NCBI GenBank assembly: GCA_021234155.1
Contig: JAJEKV010000084.1
Coordinates: forward strand, 1,302,001 to 1,366,000
From: Isoetes taiwanensis
Lineage: Eukaryota > Streptophyta > Lycopodiopsida > Isoetales > Isoetaceae
Direction of reading: 5' to 3'
DNA length: 64,000 nucleotides
Shown one piece after another: positions 9,034 through 20,843 of the stretch. The notes under the pieces are model-generated. The model was not told the DNA's origin. It did not search any database and saw only the letters and a list, made by a program, of their open reading frames with translations. Made by a program: the position numbers and the translations under genes. Position 1 is the first letter of the stretch, and each line of letters begins with the position of its first letter.

Positions 9034-11374
9034 ATATAGATCCAGCTTAGACAAATCGCCACTGCGATCGCTCTAAGCCGGAACGTTAGTATTTGATAAC
9101 ATATATACAAATTGTTTTAATAAATTATTTGTTTCACATGTTCATTGCCATAGTGATCCCTCTAAACCCAGCTATTTTTATATTCTTTTGCGTATAACTT
9201 GTTCTCTGTGTCGTCTTTCAGCGGTAGAAAAGATCGTGATGGCGATCATCACAACCTGTTAATGTGTGCTTTGAGCTACAACTAATACTTCAGTCGAAAC
9301 CAAAATCAGTCATAGAGTAGGGATGACAATGTTGACTGCAAGCTCAACTTATATTTTTGTTAAAATGAGCATCGTGGCATTATTGCTTCAGATGAAGGAC
9401 GACTATTTACAAACTACCCTTCTAAAAGCAACCTGCAAGCTATTTCGAGCAAAATGAGAATGTGGCTTTTTTCAAATTAATGAATTGGTGCATTAGTATG
9501 TGACAAAGCAGAATGGGTGGATTATAGAAACTCTCCATTCTTCTCCTTCTCTTTCTTCTTTTTTCTTAAAACTGCTGGTATCTCAGGCTCTTCTCAACCA
9601 TAATGCCTTTAATATTGAAGATGTTTATAAGCATATAAGGTTTTATTAGTTGGATCCTTAGGGCACTAGTAACTAGACACTAGCTGGCAATAATCCTAAA
9701 CCCTCCTTAGTTTATAGCTTATGGGAAGTTCCTTAATGGATATGATAGCCAACTTATATTTTTTCATGATGAAGAGATCTCCGGTGCTCGTATCCAACCG
9801 AACATCACCAAGGCAACGATCATTAGGGAGGTGTGAGACGATTCTACCACATGTAGTGGTAGACTATTGAGCCTAGCTCACTATGGCACCCAATAGACTC
9901 TACACGCCAAGGGTCCAGCTGCCACCAGACAAATTCCACCTTATACATTGCCGTCAACTTCCAATACCCATGACCAGCCGGGCTCCTATGTACATGATGC
10001 ATATAATTGGAAATTATTGGGCCTAAGCTAGGAGCATCATCTATAATAGCTATTAGGTCTCTACCCTCCTTTCCTCATTCAAAAAAGTGCAAACAATGAT
10101 CACCCATCATCATAGAACATCCATAACTTGAGAAATAGTATAGATTCAACTAATCACATGCATCTAACTTACATTTAGAGTACATTGGTTAGGGTTAATG
10201 ATCAGAACCGTGAGCTCTACTAAAGATGCAACATGGTAACCTATCTGGAATGCTAACCTCTAGATGAACTACCTACTTATCGACTCCAAATACCTTCTCC
10301 TGAGCTTCTGCCCTTGGCTCTTGGCATCTCCATGACTTGCATGTAGTCTTGGATGGATGTGCTCTAATCTGGTGCGCTAGCGCTTCTGGAGCAATCTTGC
10401 ACGTTGCCCTGTCGAAGACGATTATTGAATTAGAAGTATTGGCACAATTGAGGGTGGTTGACAGAAGATGGTGGAAAGGTGGGTCTGGTCTAGTATTTGG
10501 GGCTAAATAGGTTAGGGTTGCACATGATTCGGGCACTTCGCCCTAAAAGGATGCGTCCATGTGGCATGGCATCAATAGGATGATTCTTCATGGAAAATAG
10601 GGCCTCCTTACCTAAAGATGGACGAGTTATAAGAATAGCCCCCACAAACAAAAAAATAATAATAAATAAATAAATAATAAAAAATAAAAATGCTAGGTAT
10701 GGTCCCTCTTTGACAAGTACAAGGTTATTGCAAAACTTGTATTTATGCATTTATAACATAGATACTGTAGGGGAATGTCGCATTCTACCCCCCCATCAAC
10801 TTTTCAACTTTACAATTTTGTATTCACAATTTTTTTTCATTTTTAATTAACTTAAAGATAGCTACTCCAATGGTGAATTTCTGATATATTACCTCATATC
10901 TATAACAATTTGAAGGCTATATTCACATAGTTATACTAAATAAATTATATAGCCTTTGATATAGATTTAGATAGACAATATTAGAAATGTTATTAGAGTA
11001 TCAAAAATCCAAAACACAACTGCTATGGGATTCGTATGCTTTGCATGATACGCTTCAAGGCCAAATGCTACTTACTTCAGTTGGCCTGCAGATGATATAT
11101 CATGTTAGTATATAATGATAAGTTGTGGTTTTAAGGGTGCACGTGTTTAGAATTATTACAATTTAACTAAATTATTTTAAGAAATGAATGCCATGTTTCT
11201 CCGGCATAAGGACAGGGTGCTTCTCCCATTGCGGCCGTGAGATATGCATCATACAATGCTTAGGATGCGTGCATATCTGTACAATGCATAGGAGGTGGCT
11301 TAATATCCATAATGGCCATAGACTTAAAGTTGTGTTTCTATCATGCATACTATGTGACATGCTTTTTTAACTAT
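9034..11374. other. non-coding stretch of the repeat unit, copy A
   Basis: No recognised gene. Contents: two more palindromic motifs at 9055-9069 and 9232-9247; a hairpin with 8-bp arms (TCTACCAC / GTGGTAGA) around 9843-9864; and an AAAT-type microsatellite at 10656-10690. A minus-strand 87-codon frame at 10273-10536 has no recognisable similarity. The stretch is present in all three copies. Confidence 0.5.
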
Positions 11375-12436
11375 AGGTTGAATCCACTCCCGCTGACATT
11401 ATTCGGATTGTATATTGATGAACTGGAAGGGTGGTTGCAGGAAAAGGGATACGCAGGATCTAATCTAGGAGATTATGTAGTACAATTATTAATGTATGTA
11501 GACAATGTGGTAATGGTGGCAAATTCTCCAAAAGGATTGCAGTCACATCTACACAATCTGAGTTCCTTTTGCTACGCATATGAAATGCCAGTGAATTTCT
11601 CAAAAACAAAGCTAATGATATTTGGGACGATGAAGAGACCACAATTTGAGTATCAAGGGGACCGTTTGGAGATAGTAGATTGCTACAAATATCTTGGACT
11701 GAAGGTTTGCTTAAATTACAAATGGAAGGAGTGCATTCGTTAAAGAAAATGTTATTTAATAGTTCAAACTGTTGTGTTATATAGGGCTCCTATTTGGGGA
11801 CCGTCCATACACAAGAAACTATGGAATCAGGTCGAACCGGTGCTGAAAATATTTATTCAAGAAGAGCAAGGCATACGGAGGCAGATTCTATATGCAAGGA
11901 ACGCCGTATATCTACTCCAGGATGTGGTAAACCCGGACACATGTCCGGGTTAACCACTGTTATGTCCGAGCTTACCACACTTTTTGTCCGAGCGAGCCAC
12001 TGTTTTTTGGCCGGGATAACCACGCGGTGAACTGAGCGTGGGACTGTGTTTTGGCATGCTGATCTTTGAATAAAGCTTGTAATCAGCTTCTTGAACGGTT
12101 TAAATCGATACAAATACCATAGGAATCGCCTTGCCAACCCTTAAAAACCTCATTCTATCAAGAGACGAGATGATTTGAACACGGATCAAGCAACATCAGT
12201 GAAAAAACATGCAAAAACCGTTGTCTTTTGAGCTTGAAACTGAGCAGCAGTGGTTACCCCAGACATGTGTCTAGGTTAACCACATCCTGGAGTAGATTTA
12301 CGGCCATCCTATATGCAATCCTTCTAGTAAAACAGGTCTTCTTCCTTTGGAAGCGAAAGCCCTGTGCATGACAATAAATTTTGTCAAGAGAATCAATGAA
12401 ATGGATCACAACGGGGTGCCTGAAATGGCTCTAGAA
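11375..12436 (+). mobile_element. LINE reverse transcriptase fragment, copy A, split by a MITE
   Basis: Plus-strand frame 11375-11740 encodes the second half of a non-LTR retrotransposon RT: TLFGLYIDELEGWL, then LMYVDNVVMVANSPKGLQSH, then VNFSKTKLMIFG and YKYLGLKV. The catalytic YxDD box reads YVDN. One TAA (11741-11743) interrupts the frame, which then continues with VLYRAPIWGPSIHKK and GIRRQILYARN, the usual thumb and post-RT region. A 411-bp insertion (11898-12308) splits it, and the frame resumes with TGLLPLEAKALC. The copy stops at 12436, where it meets unrelated DNA leading to the glutaminyl-tRNA synthetase locus. Copy B continues to the C-terminal zinc-binding module. The 5' part of the LINE is absent. 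Confidence 0.85.
11898..12308. mobile_element. Mutator-like MITE with 10-bp target duplication, copy A
   Basis: Flanked by the direct repeat CTATATGCAA (11888-11897 and 12309-12318). The terminal inverted repeats match over at least the 17 bp CTACTCCAGGATGTGGT (11912-11928 and its complement ending at 12295). They extend outward through a GCCGTAWAT stretch and inward through a GTTAACCACTG stretch. A 9-10 bp duplication and long TIRs fit a Mutator-type element. It has no coding capacity. Removing it with one duplicate rejoins the LINE frame as ILYAILLVK, which strongly supports the borders. Confidence 0.85.
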
Positions 12437-13588
12437 ATGCATTAAAACAGTGTAATGTCTTTAGACAAATTGGACTTTGTATGAAACCTTAAGCATAAAG
12501 ATTTTAGCAAGAACTGTACCCACGAAGTAAAGGGGGCTGAAAGTCAAAGTTGCATTGCGAGTCAGTTATCCTAGTGGTCAAGATCAAACTAAATTTGAAT
12601 TAAACTATAAGAGCCAAGGTAAAGTCAAAATCAAAGTTTAATTCGGAGAATATGAACTCATGTTATACACTATAACTTGGATCTCAATAGTTTCTTGAAA
12701 GATTCTCTTAGATTTCGTGCAAGACACACCTAACGTTAAAAATCAGGTCAAAACACACCGCCAAACATCAAACCGTTGATCAAACTATTGCAAACACTGG
12801 CCAAACCCAAACTCATGCAAGGTGAATGGCAAGGATGGAGTGAAGGTGAGGATTGTAGCTATAGTTCCCTCATCTATCTATCTCTCAAATTCTTGAGATT
12901 TCTTTCAAATTTCTTCAAATTTCGTGGAAAATCCCCTTGCTCAAATTAAAACTTGGATGGGATAAGACATGCATGAATCGTCCCATTTTTTTTGGCAAAA
13001 AAAGGAGCCCCGACTTGCTTGTTTCTTAAGCACCAGAATCGTTTGCCATATCCATAGGGCACAGATGAAAGATCTGGCAGAGCTAAAATAGATACGAAAC
13101 AGAGCCATGCAGATATAATCATTTGAATATCCTTCAAAAAGAATTATTCTTTGGAAAGAATATCCGAGAAGTTGCACAATACAACCATGGTGCGATCCAA
13201 TGGTGGGCAATGGTTGATTAGGTTAAGAATCTAGAAGCGGTTGCAGAACCAGACAACAATGGTCCTTGCCGCTTCCTCCTAATGTTCTAAAAATGACAAC
13301 ATCAAATTCAAGAATAAACAAAGATATAAATTATGTCCGTATAGGTCTTTATATTTGAAGATTCTTCCGATGATATAATCTTTGAATTGGCTGGTTTTCC
13401 TATTTAATACACTCACCTATTGATTCATATATTCCCTGATTAATTGGCTGTACATTGAATAGTGGACATTTGTACATGGACAGTGAACACTCAATGCACA
13501 ACAGATATTAGAATCACTAAGATGGTCACTACAATTTGAAGTCCCTTGGATATGAGGATGTGATTTCCGGCAGGATTTTGGGCATTTT
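12437..13588. other. 3' flank of the glutaminyl-tRNA synthetase locus, no gene seen
   Basis: AT-rich sequence between the LINE breakpoint and the last synthetase exon. Short open frames at 12941-13210 (minus) show no domain I recognise. It probably contains the 3' UTR of the synthetase and older host intergenic DNA. Confidence 0.4.
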
Positions 13589-16500
13589 TTACTGTTTTTT
13601 TGCGGTTTCTTTGTTTGCCGGCCTGTTTTCCGATGAGGGGGGCCGAATAACGAAGGTGTCCCTTAACGTAACGGTCCTGTTGAATACGAGATTTTCTGGC
13701 CCGCTATCTTTGTCAACACAGAAGTATCCTGCAACAACAAAAAGACATCACCAAAATTAGAACCAAAACATAGAGATATAACCACAACGCAAGTAAACCT
13801 GTCCTCTCGAACTGGAAAGCATCTCCCAGCTTGGCATGTGCCAAAGTAGGTGTGGCAAATGCTCCTCTGATGATTTCAAGCGACCTTGGATTGCGATCAT
13901 CTAACCAGTCATCTTTTTTCCCTGGGTTCTGCAAAATTGACAGAATGCATGAGCGGTCTTATAGCAATGGTCAGACATAAACATAGTTTTTTTTACCTCA
14001 GAGTTGAACAACTTGTCAAACAAACGGGCTTCAATACGAAGTGGATCAATGCCCGGAGAAGGCTCTGCAACCCAATGCAAAACCCCCCTGCAAACAAGGA
14101 ATAAATCAGTGGTTAAAATAGAGGGAATAAAAATAGTGGATCCAAACCTTCGGTTTAGTGCTCTTGTTGGGATCATAAATTGCATGAATCTCAATAACTT
14201 CGTTATGATCATTAGTGACAATATCGCAACATTTGATAGGATATGCATATCTGTCAAAATACCAAGTAGATAAGATATAATTATGATATGCAATCGACAA
14301 ATTGCCACAATCTCCTGCAATATGGCTACTGACCTCAATAATACCGTCTTTCCAAGTGCAAGACCATAATAATCTTTTGACGAAAATCAGATTTCTCTAT
14401 ATAAACTACACGCGTAAATGGTATCTATAACATACAGAAACTTTAAATCAGCAGTCACTAAATATATGACACAATTCAAATCCACAATGTTATCTTACCT
14501 GATAGGTAGCTAAAGGATCGCCATCTGGCCACTTTCTCCCTTCTACTATCTCTACTTTACCTTCTTCAAAGTTGTCTATTACCACCTAAAATGGAAGCAG
14601 ACTCAATAGCAGTGCTTGGGACATAACCCTGAAAATGTTACCTTCAAAGGTGAAAGCACCACCATAGTCCTTGGTGAATTTCGATTTAGATCGTCCCTAA
14701 TATAGTGCTCCAGCAGCTCAGCTCTAATCATCTTGTTGTCACTGCCAAGAGAGTGGGAGGTGAAAGATTAAAAGGTTGAACTAAGGAATTTAGGGCCCAA
14801 AGCCAAATGTCTGACAGTCAACTATGCTGGACCAGTTAAGCAGACATGGAAGAGATACTAAGAGGATGGATATGATCAGTGAAAACATGAAAATAGTCCA
14901 GCTACCTTCTTGCAATTCCTATCCCACGACAGAATGCATTTATAGATTCAGGCGTTGCCCCCCCCTTCTTCTGAGCCCCGACAATGTCATCAGCCTAGGA
15001 TCATCCCATCCATTTACAAAACCACCTGTTACTATATGACATATTAAGGTGCTGTATCAGTTACAAGCACCAGGCTAGTTCTGTTTCCTTCCTTTTATAG
15101 GGGACAATGTGCGCTGTTCCAACTTAACAAAACAAAAAGCAGGGTACCTTGGCATGTCCAATATGTAAATAACCATTAGGTTCTGGAGGAAAACGCGTCA
15201 CAAACTTCCCACCCGTTTCTCTCAGATGCTTCTCCAACCTTTCCCGGGAATTGCTCGGCCGCCAAATAGAACCATCACTGAAAAAGATTTCTGTATGCAC
15301 CTACTTAAACCAGCAAAAGTAGCACAATTAGCCTGAAATAAAAACCAGGTCATATTAGATGCAAACTCATTGCCAAGTCATTATAACGTTGCGCATAGAA
15401 ATGAACAATTATAGTGCATATAAGCAAAACAATCCATGATAAGTACCATAAGTCTAAAATCATAAAGATTGAAAAGCATGTTAAGTTTGCTACGTACAAT
15501 ATTATTATCCTGAGGCTTTGGAAAAATTGCATAAGGGTCTGTTTCCTCTAAGATTGTGGCAGTTGCATTCTGAATGACATCTATTGCACCGTTTGTATCC
15601 TGTAGAAGGTTCATAACACATTAAATGTTTTCGAAGATCAAATATATTTGTGACAAACATGACACACCTCAGGTTTGGCCTTCTTTTCCTTTTTCTTCTT
15701 TGTAGGTTTTTCATCATCCTCTGGAGTTCTCTCCCCAAGCACATCCTTAAGTTGAATGTCCATAATCTCCTGCAATTAAAGCATGATCATAAAACCAGCT
15801 TGAATACTATCATGCAAATGAGGGCACACAATTACCTTCACTACTTTTCCATCTGCCCAAGGCTGAAGTTCACGGACCTGTGATAATAACAGGCCAACTG
15901 CCAAAAAAAAATCATATAATTTAGTTATCAGCAACACCAACGTGCACCAAGATATCAATGTAACATTCACCATTTGTACGATAACGTTGAGCTATCAGAA
16001 GGTCCATATTACTTCTGATAACGTTCCTAACAGCCATGGATATTTCCTCTGTAGAAACTTCGATGCCTGCAATCATGTGCAGAATTATTAGTTACTGACT
16101 CAACCCCATTCCCCTCGATTAAACTTCACACCAAGTTCAAAATCTTGCTTACCAACTCCACATTTAAGTGCAAACTCGTTTGAGTCAAAATTATCAGATC
16201 CAACCGAATTAAAATATTGAAAAGCTGCTTCTAACTGTGTATTAGTCTTGATCTGTAGGACATTATATGCTCAGTGATACTTAAAAGATTGCTATATACA
16301 CAGCCCTATAACAGTTCTAAATATAATTAGCTCTGAAAGAGAATTTCCTGAAAGATTAAGTTTTATTCATCAAAAAATAAGTCTATGAACCTTAAAAACA
16401 CATCTTGACAATGAAAAATAGTTGAAATGAAAATTACACTTACCTTTTCAGAGATGACATTAGATATGAGGAAAGGACGATGCGTTAATGCATTATTTGG

Positions 16501-17004
16501 GAATTTTGTAGCCACCTATATAACGAGGAAACAAGGTCAAGTACGATCAAGAAAAATACCTCAAAGGGCAATTGAGATGAGAAGAAATGGATAGCACCCA
16601 CAAGAAAGGACGAATCTGGCAATCCATCATGACACAAAACCTACCGTATAAAGTAGATTCCCACAAGCCCTTGTGCAACCGTTCTCAACATTAGCCTGAT
16701 AGAGCAAACGGCCAAGTATACACATAAAAGGAATTACACAATATATGAAAAGGTTCCAAATGCTTTGAAGGTAAGGAAACAGCAATGAAGTACTAACCTC
16801 ACGGATTACGCCAAGAAGGTTAGTTGTCACTTTGGCATTGGCTACCGTTTCTTGAGCGATTCTTTCGTCCAGACCAATCTTGAGGAAGGCCCTGTCGGGC
16901 TTCGGACGACGAAGTTCCTCGGCCGCAAAAGTCTCGGGGTTTAGTGGTGGTGGACTAAAACGTAGGTAATATCCGGGGCGATCTGGGCCCTTGGAGACAC
17001 ACAT
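13589..17004 (-). pseudogene. glutaminyl-tRNA synthetase, internally deleted
   Basis: Seventeen minus-strand exons can be read with GT/AG borders: 16798-17004, 16645-16695, 16444-16515, 16153-16252, 15971-16066, 15836-15897, 15668-15769, 15498-15599, 15148-15300, 14906-15025, 14642-14741, 14499-14585, 14334-14396, 14148-14250, 13997-14087, 13799-13928, 13589-13728. The N-terminal appended domain is recognisable (KIGLDERIAQETVANAKVTT, GNLLYTVATKFP). Exon 9 ends in the class I signature [14 protein letters not shown]. Exon 10 starts at [18 protein letters not shown], so about 230 residues are missing, including the rest of the Rossmann domain and the KMSKS-type loop. The two junction exons are out of phase if joined as drawn. 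Exon 13 also has a one-base loss after SDFRQK. The anticodon-binding domain (GVLHWVAEPSPG, FQFERTGYFCVDKDSGPENL) is well kept. The N-terminal 40 residues of exon 1 are unlike the usual start. A full copy presumably lies elsewhere. Confidence 0.9.
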
Positions 17005-17201
17005 GTGGCATGATGATCTGGCCTTTTCACTGCAACGGAAGATACCAGCTGGACGAATGAGTAAGCTCTAGATTTGGTTTTCTACGATTCCGCACATAAC
17101 CTTGAACCTTTGGATTTCCAAAGCTAATGGAGTATGGGTGGAGCCATTGCCCCTATGCTAGGACATACAGAAAGGAGTAATTCTAGGGTCAGCTCGTGGG
17201 C

Positions 17202-17240
<39 letters not shown>

Positions 17241-17794
17241 ATCCACGAAATTTTCTCTTGACCAAAATTCTCCAACAAGAAAAAATTTGGCATGAAATTT
17301 GCCCCGATTTTGTCTTTTCGACGGCATTTTGGCAATGCTCTGCTTGTGGCGCCACTTAGCAGAGAACAGATAGGTCGAGTAGAAATTGAGTGGAATCTAT
17401 CTCGGGGCAAAATTTTGACCCCTTTTTTTGGGGGCTATTGATATGGAGTGTCTGTGGTTAAGAGAGATAAGGATCTGCCCTTTTAATGCATTGGTATTGT
17501 AATACGTGAATATTATGTTCTATACATGTAGAAGACTATGTATTTTTATATGCATTGTAATACGTGAATATTATGTTCTGCATGACTTTAACATGTTGGT
17601 ATCATTGAACAATGGGTCTAACGAGATCAGTTTTAAACATTGGTCCAAGATAGGACAACAAAGTCATAATGCCAAGAAATCGAGAACTTTACTTATTAAA
17701 GGAATTCTCAGTTACATGCTAATGGGGAAATAATGGACTATAATTTGGATTCTTTCTAAACACATGCATGTTGTGGAAGGCATTGTGCCATCTG
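17005..17794. other. synthetase 5' flank with a 36-base A run
   Basis: No gene recognised. A perfect run of 36 A lies at 17204-17239. A ~24-bp direct repeat (TGTAATACGTGAATATTATG core) occurs near 17497-17520 and 17557-17580. The stretch ends at the gypsy LTR terminus. Confidence 0.5.
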
Positions 17795-19237
17795 TGTGAC
17801 GCTCCTAGAATCTGTACGATGCTCCCATCGTACAAATACGGGGAATTCCCCTCCCGTAGCGACTACATCACCATGGAAGGGTCGTCCGTCAAACTCGGAC
17901 CACTTGGGATGGCCAAGTGTCCAGGTGAAGGACACGGAGGTGTCATTCGTCCCACGTCCTCTATGGGAACCCTATACAGCGGAAGCGTACATATATGTTA
18001 GCACTTAGCAATTATACACAATACAATATACCACCACGAAGGGTGGTCCATCCATCATCATATAACCAACAAGACAAGGACACGATAATATAAGCAATAT
18101 ACCATAAATAAGGGCTCTACCCCGGGCTCAGACTCTAGGGGGTCGACTGAGGGTCAAGGTCTCCAGATAACATCAGACAGAGATATAACATGGTGTTGGC
18201 TGGCATAGAACAATGGCTAAGTTAGTCCACCCCATCCGCTCCTCCCATGCACACTTTGCAGATAGGCCAAAACATGTTATGGCGTGGTTATAGCCTTCCG
18301 GAGACGCAATCCCATGGGATCACCCCATGAGACTACTCTGAGTTGCGTCTCCCCGGTCCGATGAGGTAGGTTAGGGAGGTGTCCCCTCATCGGGCACAAT
18401 GGATCCCTTGGTGTGCTAGAGGACAGGGGCCCACATCAGCAGTCCCTGCATATGTACCCGACTTACTTCCCTAAATCTAAAGGCCGGCTCATCGCGCCCG
18501 TTCGAGCCCATGACGTCCCTATAGGCACGTATCCTGCGACCCAGGGAGTGTCAGCCCATACTCGGCCCCTTCAGTGACCAACTGTAAGCCTAGCACACTA
18601 TAGGAATCGTGTAGCCACACTAGGCAAGGTCCCACCCCCGTTTCACCATCATACCCATTATCTGGTACTGAATCACAACATAGCATCCACAGCCAGGTGG
18701 GTTCTTGTTCACAGGCCGCATTTACTGGGTCTTAAGGGTTCTAGCTAGAGACATATCTACTACTAGGAAGCTTTCAGTTCTCTACCCACCCTTATCCCCA
18801 AGCACATAGGAGGAATAGAAAGATAATACATAATCATAAATAAAACATCCATCATCATTTTAGTAGCACTCAAAAGAGAATTTATCCATCCATCTAGTCA
18901 TACAAGGGTTAGCTGAAGCACAAACTATCTAGAGACTAACTGGTCTCTTGGCTAGAGCCATTATCATGAAAGACTTTCATTCTTCAAGTCTGGATGCAGC
19001 AGCAAATAGCTCCTCCCTTATCCAACTTTTTCCAAATCGATTTGGGGCAGAATTGGGGGTATTGCACCCTAATTTTAGTAAGTTTTTCGTGGCCAATCGA
19101 TTTGGGCCAGGTAGCTAATAAAGAGCCCTTTTAGGTTAACCCAAGTTGCCCCCTAATGACCTATAAGGGTCCACTTAAGCCCTGGTAACGTGTCATAGTA
19201 TGTATACATATACTATATAAATACGTAGAACGTCACA
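17795..19237 (-). mobile_element. complete 3' LTR of a Ty3/gypsy chromovirus, copy B
   Basis: Begins TGTGACG and ends CGTCACA, a perfect 7-bp terminal inverted repeat with the canonical TG...CA ends, 1443 bp long. It is followed at 19238-19249 by a tract that reads as a purine-rich PPT on the minus strand, directly before the LTR start. This fixes the orientation: the element is on the minus strand and this is its 3' LTR. No 5' LTR is found at the other end of the remnant. Matching fragments are at 1-989 and, inverted to each other, at 46310-48660. Confidence 0.85.
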
Positions 19238-19770
19238 TTCTCCCCCCTTGGAATAATGATGTCCTCAGCATTGGGATTAGGTTAGTAAGAAATAATTAAG
19301 TTATAGAAGATAAAATTACTTCATCAGGCGATAAAAAGCTATAGAAAACGATTAGTGATCAAGTTTTTAGGACTGTAGTCCATTCATAACAGATAATAAA
19401 CACCATATCAAAAAATTACATCAGAGCATACATGTAAAACAACACTCGAACAACAAGAGATAGCCCTGAGACCTGGAATCTTCTACAGATGCCACAGTAG
19501 ACGCTACTAGCCTGCATAATTACAGTACATTAGTACTTATGAATAATTAAAATAGTGTGGTTGAAGGGACCACCCCCTAAAAGAAAAGAAATAGGAATGA
19601 AGGAAATCCTATCATGCATAAGGCTTGCATTTTGTCTCGGCGTAAGGAATGACAATGTTTCCATTATAGCAGTATATAAATGTGTCCTATCATGAATGCC
19701 TAAATGCCCATTTCCCCATCTAGGATGCATCTATCCCAACCCCTTATATGATCCCTGTCAGATCGAACAC

Positions 19771-20455
19771 TCACATGATCCCTGTCGGATCCATAATGCA
19801 GTGCTTACCATTAGAGTTGGAGTCGATCGCATCATGAATGGTTCGGCCCTGGCATTGCCGCATAAAGTCTGAGTAAGCCTTGTCCAAATTGACTTTAAGG
19901 ACCCAGGTTGCATCTTCTGTTGGTAAGTGTTTCCACTTAACCAAGTACTGCAATATTTGAGTCTTGTGAGTCTGCTTATATGCACGATCAAGGAGAGCCT
20001 CCTGCACAATCTCCAGCTGCTACCGTCATCTCGTAAGTGTGCGTGTCAAGGATCTCTTCCAGATCGGGTATATGCTTCTTGAGAAGGCTGATGAGATCTT
20101 ATAGACCTTCAAATGTGCGGGTAGATTCAACCGATAGGCTTGGGAACCTATCCTTTCAGTTATCTCAAAGGGTCCCGCCCATCTAGGTGCTAGCTTCTTA
20201 CAATTGCCAATTTTGTGCTTGGCCTGCTTGACCTTAATCTTTAGCCATACGGACTCATCAACTTGAAATTCTCATGGTGTCCGATGCCTATCAGCAAGGC
20301 TCTTTTGGGGTTTTGGCAGCTAATAAATACGCTCGAACTTCTTCGACTAAGGCCTGCATATCTGTAAGCAACTGCTGAGAAACTTCCATCTTGAAAACTG
20401 GACTATGTCACGTGTCTGGAGTAAGCATCGATAGCCATGGTTGATCATAAAAAGG
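19771..20455 (-). pseudogene. Ty3/gypsy pol 3' remnant (integrase end, chromodomain), copy B
   Basis: Same content as 1454-2215: a chromodomain with YLVKWKHLPTEDATW at 19771-20007 and the integrase GPY/F-type end upstream on the minus strand. From 20041 onward this copy is essentially identical to copy A at a constant offset of 18240. The region nearer the LTR differs at CAG/CTG/CCG words. Truncated and frame-broken, it cannot act alone. Confidence 0.8.
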
Positions 20456-20534
20456 AGACTCTAGAGCTGGAGATAACTCATGGTCCAACACATATATGAA
20501 TGAAGTCATTGACTACTGGTCCACCTTGTTGTGA

Positions 20535-20843
20535 GTGCTTGGGGACGTTCAACCCGGTAGAGCATTCATTCAGGATTTCTGGCCCAACACCAGGCAAAAT
20601 GCATTGGAAGAACCCGAAAACGTGTTGGTGGATGAGCGCATTGAAGCATCTCACTATGTAGGGCCTTTCTCGGATAGACCCAAGAACCCAGTTGAAATAT
20701 TCGACCCCTACCAAGATGTCAAGAAAGGAATGCTCTTGCTAATCAGGCCACATGATAACTGCCTGACGTGGATGGCTTTTGCCGAAGAGGACCCAATACA
20801 GGACCCTAATCTCCCTCATTACGAAGAGGTATTCATGCAGTAA
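20535..20843 (+). CDS. unrecognised ORF of the repeat unit, copy B
   Basis: Same frame as 2256-2603 and identical except for a C-to-T change at 20532 in a CpG. It ends in DPNLPHYEEVFMQ. The frame is also open upstream of the listed ATG. It overlaps the tail of the minus-strand DUF8039-like frame. Function is unknown. Confidence 0.35.
   Translation: MLGDVQPGRAFIQDFWPNTRQNALEEPENVLVDERIEASHYVGPFSDRPKNPVEIFDPYQDVKKGMLLLIRPHDNCLTWMAFAEEDPIQDPNLPHYEEVFMQ

Noticed and set aside
9780..10070. Possible Copia LTR
   Set aside because: No paired repeat, no primer-binding site and no TG...CA ends could be found.
12440..12485. Weak match of the sequence after the copy A breakpoint to a PARC6 intron (32283-32325)
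   Set aside because: Only about 40 bases with a 15-base exact core, and no further colinear similarity downstream; treated as chance.
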